The notes: generated by a model from the letters alone, not told the origin. DNA of 64,000 nucleotides from SVQP01 sp045594705 (GCA_045594705.1 JAZNZB010000038.1:39777-103776); one strand, 5' to 3'; counted from the stretch's first letter, positions 9,729 to 18,531 are shown. Made by a program: numbers and translations.

Positions 9729-10676
9729 TTAATAGAAAGTGGCAACCTCTTGTGCGGGTTTGGTGGCAAACTCGGTCTTTTCTGCGTAAAGCACGGGACC
9801 CGGTCTGCCGTAAAGCTTATGTGATTCTACGCGAATCTTGGCAGTCACAATGGTCCAATCGCGCGTTTTGAGGTTGATCGCGGACGGGAAATTGCATACA
9901 AGCGCGTTATATTCGATATCATCCGCACAGCAGGTCATGACATGACGACCGATGATCAGCGAGGACTTGCCAAGCTTGGCATCACGTGCCACAATGCCCT
10001 TGAAGCGCACCGTTTTGCCGTGATACTTGTCTGTTTCCTCTGCCAGGTCGCGATACCAGATCGCGTAATCTTCATCCTTGATGTCAATGATGGGAGCATC
10101 AATATCGAAAGGCAGCGGATCCTCAATCTCGTCGTATTCTACGTGCCCGTCGGGATAATCGTAGGTGATGGACGCTCTGATGCTGACGCTGCGCACCACA
10201 CGGTGAATCTCTTCTTTATCAATCACCTCGGGCGTGCGGTTGAGTACGATCATTTCGCAAGCCTGCAGCTTATCCACCATGAGCTGACGCATGTTGGCGT
10301 TGTAGGTCAGGAAGGTGTTGGCGTCCGCAAACATCATGTTCTGGAAAATAAACCAGTCTGCAGGCAATGCTGCGTACAGTCGGTCAAGCAGCCACATGCC
10401 GTTGTATTCAATGATCACGCGATCGATCTTGTGCTTTTTGTAAAGCAGGGTCAGATAGTCGCGGTTGAGATCCTCGGGATCATCGATCAGTTCAAAATAG
10501 CAGTTCTTCCCCCAGAAGCGATCGAGCTCCAGCTCCTCTTCGCCCTCCTCGCACATGATGATCAGCGTTTTTTCACCGGAATTGAAGCGTTGATCCTCCA
10601 TGGATTCCTGGATGATGTGCGTCTTTCCGCCCTCCAGGAAACCGGTAAATAGATATACAGGTATTTTTTTTGCCAT
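9729..10676 (-). CDS. CobW-type GTPase fused to a YcgQ/TIGR03943-like domain
   Basis: This 315-residue cytoplasmic protein has two parts. Residues 1-180 are a CobW/COG0523-like P-loop domain: Walker A GFLEGGKT (12-19), VIIEYNG (87-93) and a guanine-specificity-like VLNRT (144-148). The CxCC metal motif of this family is absent. Residues 185-310 resemble the C-terminal domain of YcgQ/TIGR03943 (DUF1980) proteins, with the hallmark MTCCADD (247-253) and GKTVRFKGIVARDAKLGKSS. In Bacillus, YcgQ acts with the permease YcgR and the zinc-related CobW protein YciC is also known, so the fusion points to metal handling. It starts 1 base after the stop of the next CobW gene, so the pair is surely co-expressed. 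No permease is nearby. Confidence 0.75.
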   Translation of the reverse strand: MAKKIPVYLFTGFLEGGKTHIIQESMEDQRFNSGEKTLIIMCEEGEEELELDRFWGKNCYFELIDDPEDLNRDYLTLLYKKHKIDRVIIEYNGMWLLDRLYAALPADWFIFQNMMFADANTFLTYNANMRQLMVDKLQACEMIVLNRTPEVIDKEEIHRVVRSVSIRASITYDYPDGHVEYDEIEDPLPFDIDAPIIDIKDEDYAIWYRDLAEETDKYHGKTVRFKGIVARDAKLGKSSLIIGRHVMTCCADDIEYNALVCNFPSAINLKTRDWTIVTAKIRVESHKLYGRPGPVLYAEKTEFATKPAQEVATFY

Positions 10677-10677
10677 A

Positions 10678-11829
10678 TCAGCCCTCCGAGCGTCTGAGGC
10701 TTACACCAAGCAAATTGCCAATGGCCTCAATATCAAGACCTGAACCGATCACACAAAGACGGCCGATGATGCCGGCAGCACCCGTACGGATATCGGGCTC
10801 ACCGGGCACATAGTCAAAGTGGATCCAGTTGCCGTCGTCGCCTGCCACAATACCCTTTGCACGCAGCACGATGCCGTATTTACCCTCGTCACAAAGCTCC
10901 TCAAGCTGCTCTGCAAGCTTTTGGGCATTGAATTTCGCCGTGGTCTCAGCACCCGCGCTGACAAATACTTCGTCGGCATGGTGATGATGGTGGTGACCGC
11001 CACAGCCGCAGCTGCAGCCCTCATCGTGGTCGTGATGATGGTGATGTCCGTGCTCATGGTCATGCTCGTGGCGGCCGCAATCACATTCCTCGTCGTGATC
11101 GTGATGATGGTGATGTCCGTGCTCATGGTCATGCTCGTGGCAGCCGCAATCACATTCCTCGTCGTGGTCGTGGTGATGGTGGTGTCCGTGCTCATGGTGC
11201 GCATGCGCCAGTCTCGCAAGCTCAGCCTGGAGTGTATCCTTGCGCTCCATGGCCTCCAGCAGCTGCTCTGCACTCAGCACATCCCAATCGGTGGTAACAA
11301 TGGTAGCAGTCTCGTTGTGCTCTCTGAGCATAGCTACGCAGTCCGCGATCTTTTTCTCGCTTGCTGTGCCGGTATGCGACAGCACGATGCAGCCTGCATT
11401 GGCAACCTGGTCGTTAAAGAACTCACCGAAGTTCTTCATGTACATCTTGCACTTGCCTGCATCCACCACAGTGGTGAACGCGTTGAGCTCTGCTCCTTCG
11501 ATCTCGAGATTCTGTACCGCTCTGATCACGTCGGACAGCTTTCCGACACCCGAGGGCTCGATCAGAATTCTGTCGGGAGCATACTGCTCCAGCACCTGAG
11601 TCAGTGCCTTGCCGAAATCGCCAACCAGCGAGCAGCAGATGCAACCGGAATTCATTTCATTGATCTGAATACCGGCCTCGGCTAAAAATCCGCCGTCAAT
11701 ACCGATCTCGCCGAATTCGTTCTCAATCAGCACCAGCTTTTCTCCCTTGTATGCCTCTTCGATCATCTTTTTGATCAGCGTGGTTTTACCCGCGCCCAGA
11801 AATCCCGAAAAAATATCAATCTTGGTCAT
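10678..11829 (-). CDS. CobW/COG0523 GTPase with His-rich metal-binding repeats
   Basis: This 383-residue protein has the COG0523 signatures: Walker A GFLGAGKTT (9-17), ENEFGEIGID (36-45), the metal-binding CICC (63-66), Walker B-like ILIEPSG and the NKxD-like ILSHTG variant VLSHTG. Residues about 212-283 form a His-rich insert of three 23-residue units (HEHGHHHHHDHDEECDCG), rich in His, Asp and Cys. The CobW C-terminal domain follows (FVSAGAETTAKFNAQKLAEQ). Such proteins are GTP-dependent zinc, cobalt or nitrile-hydratase metallochaperones; the insert suggests zinc or nickel buffering. It stands 12 bases after the GH99-like gene and 1 base before the second CobW gene. Confidence 0.88.
   Translation of the reverse strand: MTKIDIFSGFLGAGKTTLIKKMIEEAYKGEKLVLIENEFGEIGIDGGFLAEAGIQINEMNSGCICCSLVGDFGKALTQVLEQYAPDRILIEPSGVGKLSDVIRAVQNLEIEGAELNAFTTVVDAGKCKMYMKNFGEFFNDQVANAGCIVLSHTGTASEKKIADCVAMLREHNETATIVTTDWDVLSAEQLLEAMERKDTLQAELARLAHAHHEHGHHHHHDHDEECDCGCHEHDHEHGHHHHHDHDEECDCGRHEHDHEHGHHHHHDHDEGCSCGCGGHHHHHHADEVFVSAGAETTAKFNAQKLAEQLEELCDEGKYGIVLRAKGIVAGDDGNWIHFDYVPGEPDIRTGAAGIIGRLCVIGSGLDIEAIGNLLGVSLRRSEG
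10978..11210. repeat. 69-bp tandem coding repeats (His-rich insert)
   Basis: About three tandem copies of a 69-bp unit within the CobW gene encode 23 residues each, starting HEHG and ending around CDCGCHEHD. The copies are nearly identical at the DNA level, which suggests recent slippage or unequal exchange; copy number may vary between strains. Confidence 0.85.
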
Positions 11830-11841
11830 TTTTCTACCTTC

Positions 11842-13530
11842 TTAGTTCTTATTCTTAGTTCCTCTGTAAACGTAGTTGAGTCTGCCCAAAGGTGCGGCAT
11901 CCCCCTTATCGTAAAAGTCCTCAATATTTGTCAGCTCCTCGGTGCTGTCCGCAGCCTTGAACCAGACAGTAAAATCGTCACGGTCAAGACCGAGTACCGC
12001 TCTGGGTGCAATGATCAGCAGCATGTTGCCGGAGCATCTGTATACCACGTCCCCGAAATCGGCTGCGCGCAGGCCGTCTACGATCACAGCCACGGTGCTC
12101 TTATGGTCGTCGTAGGGCTTGTTGTTCAGCACGTACTGATACTCTTTCCCACCGTCTGTATTGAGATAGATCTTCATCCAGCTTCCCTGTCCGTCCCAAG
12201 GCTTGATCTCGTCCTTGGTAATAATCCCGAAATAGATAAAATCGTCGTCGTGGCTGACGGTCATTCCTGTAATAGCATTGCGCTGGGTGCGGTTTTCATA
12301 TACCGTGCCGGAGCCCTGGGCGCATCTTGCAAAGTCACCGTCTGAGAAATTATGATACTCAGCCCAGACCTCCTCGGCTTCATCCTGCTCGGAATCGTTG
12401 TAATAATCCACGGGGGCAAGCTCTGCAAAGGTATCGTACTCGTCCACGCCTTTATACTTACGGACGTAGTCGACCAGCTGCATGAAGTAATTGTCAAAAT
12501 AACCTCCGCGCATCATTTCAATATCGCGGCTATATTCATAGTTGGCACAGTCCACAAACATAATGGGACGCTCGGGAATGCCCTGCCAATGGCCTGCGAT
12601 CCATTCGTTCCAGCCCGTGACCAGCACGATGGGCGGATCGGTCTCGATGGCGCGCTCAAACTGCTCGGCGAAATTGTAGCCGTGCAGGTAGGCATCCGGA
12701 TCAGGATCGTTATGCATATCGTGGAAGCCGCGGCCGTTGTTATCGGTCTCGCCATACATCACCGAGTCGCCAAAGCGCAGCTGCGGATGCTGGGCAACAG
12801 AGACGTTGATCACCTCGTCCTCGCCCTTCAGATTGGCAAACACGCGCTGCGGACGGGTAAAATCCATCCAGGGCCAGCCGCCCAGCTTATCGGGCTCGTT
12901 GGGCCACTGCGACATCTTAATATTGAAGAATTCTCTGCATTCGGGCGAGCACTCCTCTTCTACTGCGATAATGACCGGTTTGCCTTCAAAGCAGAACCAA
13001 GTGTCGGGGCAATAGTTTACGGCATAGATCTTATCATAGATTTCCTGCACGGTCTTGCCGGAATGCGTGTTGGTATAGAACATGACCTTAGGGATCTTCC
13101 AGCCGTCGCGAGCGTATTCGTCCAGCACGCGCATGACAAGCTTGACGTTGTGCTCGTAGATGCAGGCATTGGTGGTATCGAAGAACAAAAAGTCAACGTC
13201 CGCCTGGATCAGCAGCTTCATGTGACGGCGTACGACCCACTCGTCATCGGAATAATAATATCCGTAAAAGGGCTCGCCCCAATGGTGATACGTGCCAATG
13301 CCACCCCAGTACTCCGCATCCGGGTGCTGCCCTGCGTCGGGGTGCTTGGCCGTGATCTTGGAGATATCGTAGGGCTTGTGTCTGCCATGCTCGCCAAGCC
13401 ACAGAAAATAAAACATACCAACAAGGCGGTTTTCTCTGCGCGCCGGAGCGTTTTCGCGGTCGGCTGTCCTTCTGCCCAGCGCATCGGTAGCCATCAAAGG
13501 TCCGTTTGCATAATTCTTATATTGCTTCAT
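11842..13530 (-). CDS. GH99/GH71-like glycoside hydrolase with C-terminal beta domain
   Basis: This 562-residue protein has no signal peptide, so it is probably cytoplasmic. Residues 35-370 look like a TIM barrel of the GH99/GH71-like group: VGMFYFLWLGEHG, VDFLFFDTTNACIYEHNVKL, KPVIIAVEEE, and the characteristic WNEWIAGHWQ near residue 310. Residues about 400-550 are beta-rich and resemble a CBM9/DOMON-type domain (ITGMTVSHDDDFIYFGIITK). It may act on mannosides or glucans taken up by the cell, but the family match is by motif only. GGGAGGAAACGACC precedes the ATG. It lies 18 bases after the DUF1667 gene and 12 bases before the CobW gene. Confidence 0.65.
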   Translation of the reverse strand: MKQYKNYANGPLMATDALGRRTADRENAPARRENRLVGMFYFLWLGEHGRHKPYDISKITAKHPDAGQHPDAEYWGGIGTYHHWGEPFYGYYYSDDEWVVRRHMKLLIQADVDFLFFDTTNACIYEHNVKLVMRVLDEYARDGWKIPKVMFYTNTHSGKTVQEIYDKIYAVNYCPDTWFCFEGKPVIIAVEEECSPECREFFNIKMSQWPNEPDKLGGWPWMDFTRPQRVFANLKGEDEVINVSVAQHPQLRFGDSVMYGETDNNGRGFHDMHNDPDPDAYLHGYNFAEQFERAIETDPPIVLVTGWNEWIAGHWQGIPERPIMFVDCANYEYSRDIEMMRGGYFDNYFMQLVDYVRKYKGVDEYDTFAELAPVDYYNDSEQDEAEEVWAEYHNFSDGDFARCAQGSGTVYENRTQRNAITGMTVSHDDDFIYFGIITKDEIKPWDGQGSWMKIYLNTDGGKEYQYVLNNKPYDDHKSTVAVIVDGLRAADFGDVVYRCSGNMLLIIAPRAVLGLDRDDFTVWFKAADSTEELTNIEDFYDKGDAAPLGRLNYVYRGTKNKN

Positions 13531-13548
13531 GGTCGTTTCCTCCCCGCA

Positions 13549-13905
13549 TTATTCGATATAGGACGTAACGATAATATCCGCTCCCGTATCAAGAATATTG
13601 GCCACGACAACGTCGCCCTGACGGACGCAGTCGGAAACGCTAAGCGCGTTAATCAGCTTCATTGCGTCAAACAAAAGCTCCTTGGGGATTGCTTGATTGG
13701 ATTTTACCGCTACCACCTCACCGCTCTTGGTCATGACGGTGGTAGTCAAGGTTCTTGTGGGGCAAGTGCATTCGGCAACTGCATAGTCGTTGCCTCGCTT
13801 ACATGCGTTTCCCTTAACAGACAATACGTTTTTACCCTCGTATTCCACGGTCAGCTGACAGCCGCGAGGGCAAATGATACAAGTCATTTCTCTGATATTA
13901 GCCAT
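13549..13905 (-). CDS. DUF1667 Cys-rich protein, partner of the FAD oxidoreductase
   Basis: This 118-residue protein has an N-terminal CIICPRGC motif, and further Cys at KGNACKRG and CTCPTR, typical of DUF1667. In many Clostridia it follows a GlpA-like dehydrogenase and an NAD(P)/FAD oxidoreductase, exactly as here. It probably carries an Fe-S centre or mediates electron transfer in that complex. The start at 13905 is 4 bases after the oxidoreductase stop; a longer reading would overlap that gene. Confidence 0.88.
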   Translation of the reverse strand: MANIREMTCIICPRGCQLTVEYEGKNVLSVKGNACKRGNDYAVAECTCPTRTLTTTVMTKSGEVVAVKSNQAIPKELLFDAMKLINALSVSDCVRQGDVVVANILDTGADIIVTSYIE

Positions 13906-13909
13906 TTTC

Positions 13910-15154
13910 TCAGCCCTCCAATCCGATGCTGATCTCGCCCGTTCCGATCTCGGCCAGCACCTTTGCATCCAGCTTTACCGTCTCCATCTCACCGGGAGCA
14001 AGCTTGATCTTTTTCTTACTTGAAATCACATTCTCTCCGCATCTGACCACGATCTTTTTGTCGCGGAACACGTCGGATACACGGAAATAGACCACGGTAT
14101 CCTGTGCGCTGGTGATCCTTTGCGGTACGGTATAGCGTACACCGTTGACGGGACGCACACAAATATCCACACGCTCGCTCCCGATTCCTGCAATGTAATC
14201 CGCAGCGGCACAGCCCGCGATCTCAGCCTCGTCGGACACGTAGTCCACAAGGTCGTGCACGTGCAGCACGTTGCCGCAAGCAAATACACCGGGCACGGAG
14301 GTTTGTCTGTTCTGGTCGGTCACGGCTCCACCCGTGATGCGGTCAATATCAATACCCGCACCCTTGGTCAGCTCGTTTTCGGGCAGCAAGCCGCAGGAAA
14401 GCAGCAGCGTATCGCACGCGATGTACTGCTCGGTCTCTTTGATGGGTCTGCGCTGCTCATCCACCTTGGCAATGGTCACACCCGTGACTCTTTCCTTACC
14501 GTGAATCTGCACGACCGTGTGAGAAAGCAACAGCGGAATACCGAAATCGTTCAGACACTGCTCAATATTTCTTGCAAGGCCACCGGAATAAGGCATCAGC
14601 TCACAGACCGCCTTGACCTTTGCGCCCTCCAGCGTCATGCGGCGCGCCATGATCAGACCGATATCGCCCGAGCCGAGGATGACCACCTCTTTACCGGGCA
14701 TATAGCCCTTGATATTGACGTACTTCTGTGCAGTGCCCGCAGTATAAATACCCGACGGACGTGAGCCTGCGATGTTGAGCGCACCCTTGGGACGCTCGCG
14801 GCAGCCCATGGCTAAAATGATGGCGTCTGCCTTGATATGCATAATTCCATCGGTGGAGTTGATGGCGGTGATTTCCTTATCGGGCGTGATCTTTGTGACC
14901 ATAGTGCCCACCTTATAAGGAATGCCAAGCTCCTTGACCTGCTCTGCATAGCGAGCAGCATACTCGGGGCCCGTCAGCTCCTCGCCGAATTTATGAAGGC
15001 CGAAGCCGTTATGAATACACTGGCGAAGGATGCCGCCAAGATGCGCCTCGCGCTCCAGGATCAGAATATCCTTGACCCCTGCCTTGTATGCAGCAACCGC
15101 TGCACTCATGCCTGCAGGGCCACCGCCCACGATGACAAGTGAGACTTTAAGCAT
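13910..15154 (-). CDS. NAD(P)/FAD-dependent oxidoreductase (GlpA-associated)
   Basis: This 414-residue flavoprotein has an N-terminal FAD-binding GGGPAGMSAA (9-18), a central NAD(P)-binding GSGDIG (about 160) and FACGNVLHVHDLVDYVSDEA near 290, which is the second FAD motif. ECLNDFG-type text and ILRQCIHNGFGLHKFGEEL match the oxidoreductase that accompanies GlpA and DUF1667 in Clostridia. It is probably the electron-transfer subunit of a glycerol-3-phosphate or 2-hydroxyacid dehydrogenase complex. Its start overlaps the upstream gene by 8 bases (15147-15154). Confidence 0.88.
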   Translation of the reverse strand: MLKVSLVIVGGGPAGMSAAVAAYKAGVKDILILEREAHLGGILRQCIHNGFGLHKFGEELTGPEYAARYAEQVKELGIPYKVGTMVTKITPDKEITAINSTDGIMHIKADAIILAMGCRERPKGALNIAGSRPSGIYTAGTAQKYVNIKGYMPGKEVVILGSGDIGLIMARRMTLEGAKVKAVCELMPYSGGLARNIEQCLNDFGIPLLLSHTVVQIHGKERVTGVTIAKVDEQRRPIKETEQYIACDTLLLSCGLLPENELTKGAGIDIDRITGGAVTDQNRQTSVPGVFACGNVLHVHDLVDYVSDEAEIAGCAAADYIAGIGSERVDICVRPVNGVRYTVPQRITSAQDTVVYFRVSDVFRDKKIVVRCGENVISSKKKIKLAPGEMETVKLDAKVLAEIGTGEISIGLEG

Positions 15155-16592
15155 TGTCCTTCCCTCCTTTGGTTCTTCCGTAATTGATGATTGAGGCGCC
15201 GCCCGATTTGGTGACCTGCTCGTAAGGAATGCCCAACTCGCGGGACAAAATCTCGACTACGATGGACGAGCAGAAGCCGCCCTGGCATCTGCCCATGCCG
15301 CTGCGTGTGCGTCTCTTGACGCCATCCACGTCGCGTGCACCGGGATTTGTGCGGATCGCGTACACGATCTCGCCCTCGGTGACTTCCTCGCATCGGCAGA
15401 CCATATTGCCATACGCGGGCTCTTTTGCAATGACCTCATTCTTCTGCTCGTCGTCAAGCTTACGATACCAGCCCGACGGCTTGCGAATGGGATTCCAGTC
15501 CTCTTTCTTTTCAAGCACAAGGCCTTCCTTGCCAAGCAGCTCGACGCAATACTCGCCAAGTGCGGGTGCGCTTGTCAGGCCGGGGCTTTCAATGCCGCCG
15601 AACGTGATAAACCCGGGGGCGGATGCATGGATGATAAAATCGCCCGTACTGCCGACTGCACGAAGCCCTGTAAAGCTTGTGATCACTCCGCCGAACGGAA
15701 TGCCCTTGATGTATCTTGCGCTCTGCTCGCGGATGCTTGCAGTACCCTCGGCGGTGGTATCAAGGTCCTCCTTGTCTGTCATATCCACAGCGGTAGGCCC
15801 TAACATGACGTTGCCACCCGTGGTTGCCGTGACCAGGATGCCCTTGCCCTTGGGTGTGGGCGTGGAGAACAGCGTATAGCCGGTCAGAGAGGGCGTGTAC
15901 GCCTTGTCCAGCACCATATATTCACCGCGTCTGGGATGCACGTCAAACGACTCATCCCCTACCATAGCTGCGATCTTATCCGAATAAAGGCCTGCTGCAT
16001 TGACAACATATCTTGCTTCGACCTTCTGATCCCCCGCATACAGCGTATAACCGCCGTCAGCGGATTCGATGCGGTCCACTTCAAAATTGCGAATAAACTG
16101 CGCGCCGTTGTCCATGGCGTTGCCAAGTCCCGCGTCGCAAAGACCAAACGGGCTGACAATCGCACCCGTAGGTGCCCAGAGTGCACAGGTGACCTCCTCG
16201 GTCACGTTGGGCTCAAGTGCAAGCACACCTTCGCGGTCAAGCACCGCAAGTCCCTCGACGCCGTTTTTGACGCCGCGCTCGTAAAGGTCTTCAAGCGTAG
16301 CCTTGTCCTCGTCGCCATAGCCAAGCACCAAGGAGCCGTTACGCACGTACTTGACACCAAGCTCTGCGCAGACCTGCTCCATCATCTTGGAGCCCGCTAC
16401 GTTAAAGCGAGCCTTGAGCGTGCCCGGCTTTGCATCAAAGCCTGCGTGCACGATGGCGCTGTTGGCGCGCGAGGCGCCCGTGCAAACGTCGTTGGCTCTC
16501 TCCACAACGCACACGTCCAGCTTGTATGCGGACAGGGCTCTTGCGCACATCGCGCCCACGACGCCCGCACCTATAATACATACGTCAAACAT
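15147..16592 (-). CDS. GlpA-like FAD-dependent dehydrogenase with BFD [2Fe-2S] domain
   Basis: This 481-residue protein starts with a Rossmann FAD motif (VCIIGAGVVGAMCARAL, 4-20) and has the DAO fold of GlpA/LhgO (SRANSAIVHAGFDAKPGTLK). The C-terminus (about 395-470) is a BFD-like [2Fe-2S] domain with Cys pairs at VCRCEEV and GMGRCQGGFCSS. With the next two genes it forms the GlpA/FAD oxidoreductase/DUF1667 set. The likely reaction is oxidation of glycerol-3-phosphate or a 2-hydroxyacid. The start at 16592 has GGAGGTATTACGGT before it; a longer reading would cross the promoter. It is the first gene of the operon. Confidence 0.88.
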   Translation of the reverse strand: MFDVCIIGAGVVGAMCARALSAYKLDVCVVERANDVCTGASRANSAIVHAGFDAKPGTLKARFNVAGSKMMEQVCAELGVKYVRNGSLVLGYGDEDKATLEDLYERGVKNGVEGLAVLDREGVLALEPNVTEEVTCALWAPTGAIVSPFGLCDAGLGNAMDNGAQFIRNFEVDRIESADGGYTLYAGDQKVEARYVVNAAGLYSDKIAAMVGDESFDVHPRRGEYMVLDKAYTPSLTGYTLFSTPTPKGKGILVTATTGGNVMLGPTAVDMTDKEDLDTTAEGTASIREQSARYIKGIPFGGVITSFTGLRAVGSTGDFIIHASAPGFITFGGIESPGLTSAPALGEYCVELLGKEGLVLEKKEDWNPIRKPSGWYRKLDDEQKNEVIAKEPAYGNMVCRCEEVTEGEIVYAIRTNPGARDVDGVKRRTRSGMGRCQGGFCSSIVVEILSRELGIPYEQVTKSGGASIINYGRTKGGKDNA

Positions 16593-16635
16593 ACCGTAAT
16601 ACCTCCAAGTATACATAGTAATCCTATTATAAGTT

Positions 16636-16664
16636 ATTATAACACTATCCTTTTGATTCGTCAA
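16636..16664 (-). promoter_or_regulatory. Sigma-A promoter of the seven-gene operon
   Basis: On the minus strand TTGACG (16664-16659), 17 bases, TATAAT (16641-16636). It lies 44 bases before the GlpA-like start and is back to back with the promoter at 16683-16711. Confidence 0.85.
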
Positions 16665-16682
16665 GAAATCAGAGCGTTTTTA

Positions 16683-16711
16683 TTGACAATTTTCTTTGGC
16701 TGTGATAAACT
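16683..16711 (+). promoter_or_regulatory. Sigma-A promoter for the GH43-like gene
   Basis: TTGACA (16683-16688), 17 bases, TAAACT (16706-16711), preceded by TGTGA as an extended -10. It is 33 bases before the ATG at 16744. Confidence 0.8.
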
Positions 16712-16743
16712 GAAATTATCATACAGCCGAAAGGAGCATACTG

Positions 16744-18360
16744 ATGAACAAGCATTTCAAGTTAAGCCTTCCCGACTCCGGCAAGGATATTTATATGCCC
16801 AGAAAGACACAGACCTGGGGATACCGCTACGGCCCTTCTATCATGGTCGAGGGCGACGTTTGCCGCGCATGGTTCGCCTCCCCCGGAGATTGCTTTGAAG
16901 CAGACTGGTTTACCTATCGCGAATCCCGCGACAAGGGCGAGACCTGGACCGACGAGCGCGTGGTGCTGACTCCCACGCCCGATTCCATGGACTGGTTCTC
17001 TGTTTGTGACCCTGCGGTTTTCAAATACGGGAAATACTACTACATCGGCTACACTTCCACCATTTTTGCTGACGGTGGCGGCGTTTGCAACAACGGATTC
17101 GTGGCAAGAAGCGAAAACCCCGACGGTCCCTTCTTCAAGTGGACGGGCGACGGCTGGGGCGAATACCGCAACGGCTGTGCATGGATGGGCAAGCCTGCGC
17201 CCATTATCTACTACGACGAGGATTGGAAACACTGGGGGGCGGGTGAGTTTTCCTTCGTGGTCAAGGACGACCTGCTCTACATCTATTACACCTGGACCTC
17301 CAAAAAGGCAGACGGAACAAGCTACTCACAGACACGTGTGGCAACCGCCGACATCACGCGCGAGGATTGGCCGCGCACCATCGTGCAGCACGGCGTGGCT
17401 GCGGTGCGCAACGGCGGCGGAAACGATTCCTATGACGTAGTCTTTTGCGAAGAGCTCGGCAAGTTCATTGCCCTTTCCACCGACAAGCGGTTTTCGGGGG
17501 ACAGCTTTTTGTCTGTTTCCGAGTCGGACGACGGCCTTGTATTTACCCGAGTCAACGACATCCGCACCAACACCTGCTTTATGCTGCACAACTGCGGCAT
17601 TTCGGGTGACGCACAACACCATATAGGGCAAGGCGATACCCTGCTGCTCGGCTATGCTTACGGCAACCAATGGGGCAAATGGGGTACGAGATTGCACAGA
17701 TACGAGTACACTCTCATGGACGAGGACTACTATTCCGAGCTGGATCTGCCCAATCTTGCCATGGAGAGCGAGCTTTGGGAGCGCGACCCCGACATGCAGC
17801 CCATGATCCTGACAGCCGTGAAACCGCACTACATCCGCGTCAAGCCCGGCACAACCGCACCGATTGAAATGAAGACCTACAACTCCTGCTACGAGCCGGA
17901 AATGATAGATCCGTCTCTGCTCACGTTTGACAACTTTGACACCGAGATCGTAGAGATCAAGGACGGTATGGTCATCGGTAAACAGGTGGGATACACCTAC
18001 GTGGATGCGCATCTTGGAAACCTTTGCGGCACGGTGCTTGTGTACGTGGATGCGCCCGATACCTGCTACGATGCGGGCACGCGCACGGTGGTTTCGTTTG
18101 AGCCGATGCTCGACACATACGTCATTTCCCTTTCCGAGGGCGTCGCCAAGCAGCTGCGAGGACTGGCGCATTGGTCGGACGGCAGGTGGTACGAGATCTG
18201 CGAGGTCAAGGACGGCGTGACCTATCAAAACCACTCCCCCGAGCTGATCAGCGTAGACGAACGCGGCATTTGCAAGGCACTCGGCACCACGGGTACGGCC
18301 AAGGTCACCCTGCAAGCGGGAGATTTTGCATTTGACGTCAACGTCATTGTGACAAAATAA
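16744..18360 (+). CDS. GH43-like five-bladed propeller protein with C-terminal Ig-like domain
   Basis: This 538-residue protein lacks a signal peptide. Residues 20-330 look like a GH43/GH32/GH117-type beta-propeller: YGPSIMVEGDVCRAWFAS, the blade motif CDPAVFKYGKYYYIGYTS, KPAPIIYYDEDWKHWGAGEF and DDLLYIYYTW. The C-terminal part has a BIG2-like segment (LLTFDNFDTEIVEIKDGMVI, then GKQVGYTYVDAHLGNLCGTV). A catalytic Asp/Glu trio cannot be assigned with confidence. It could be a cytoplasmic arabinosidase/xylosidase-like enzyme or an inactive relative. AAAGGAGCATACTG precedes the ATG. It is divergent from the GlpA operon and convergent with the GH35 gene. Confidence 0.65.
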   Translation: MNKHFKLSLPDSGKDIYMPRKTQTWGYRYGPSIMVEGDVCRAWFASPGDCFEADWFTYRESRDKGETWTDERVVLTPTPDSMDWFSVCDPAVFKYGKYYYIGYTSTIFADGGGVCNNGFVARSENPDGPFFKWTGDGWGEYRNGCAWMGKPAPIIYYDEDWKHWGAGEFSFVVKDDLLYIYYTWTSKKADGTSYSQTRVATADITREDWPRTIVQHGVAAVRNGGGNDSYDVVFCEELGKFIALSTDKRFSGDSFLSVSESDDGLVFTRVNDIRTNTCFMLHNCGISGDAQHHIGQGDTLLLGYAYGNQWGKWGTRLHRYEYTLMDEDYYSELDLPNLAMESELWERDPDMQPMILTAVKPHYIRVKPGTTAPIEMKTYNSCYEPEMIDPSLLTFDNFDTEIVEIKDGMVIGKQVGYTYVDAHLGNLCGTVLVYVDAPDTCYDAGTRTVVSFEPMLDTYVISLSEGVAKQLRGLAHWSDGRWYEICEVKDGVTYQNHSPELISVDERGICKALGTTGTAKVTLQAGDFAFDVNVIVTK

Positions 18361-18383
18361 TTGACAGTTGTGAAACATTCGCT

Positions 18384-18509
18384 GTAGGGGGCGACGTCCT
18401 CGACGCCCCCTCCCATATATACCACCTTATTAACGGACAGCCGAGGACGCCTGTCCCTACATGACGTTGTTGATGCAAAACGGGCTGTCGAGGACGTCAG
18501 CCCCTACCG
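18384..18509. repeat. Three copies of the GTAGGGG inverted intergenic repeat
   Basis: One copy begins GTAGGGGGCGACGTCCTCG at 18384; two copies in the opposite orientation end CCCTAC at 18460 and CCCCTAC near 18507 and share CGAGGACG. The same family flanks 60863-61243 and, in a variant, 58960-59038. No coding potential is seen in this 214-base gap. Confidence 0.75.
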
Positions 18510-18531
18510 ACAGACGGATTGCATAGAATAG

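Noticed and set aside
10978..11210. Regular repeats as a possible CRISPR array
   Set aside because: The units are contiguous and in frame with no unique spacers; they encode a His-rich insert. No cas genes are present.
10819..11685. 288-residue plus-strand frame rich in Val/Met opposite the His-rich CobW gene
   Set aside because: The apparent hydrophobic repeats are the reverse reading of His/Asp codons.
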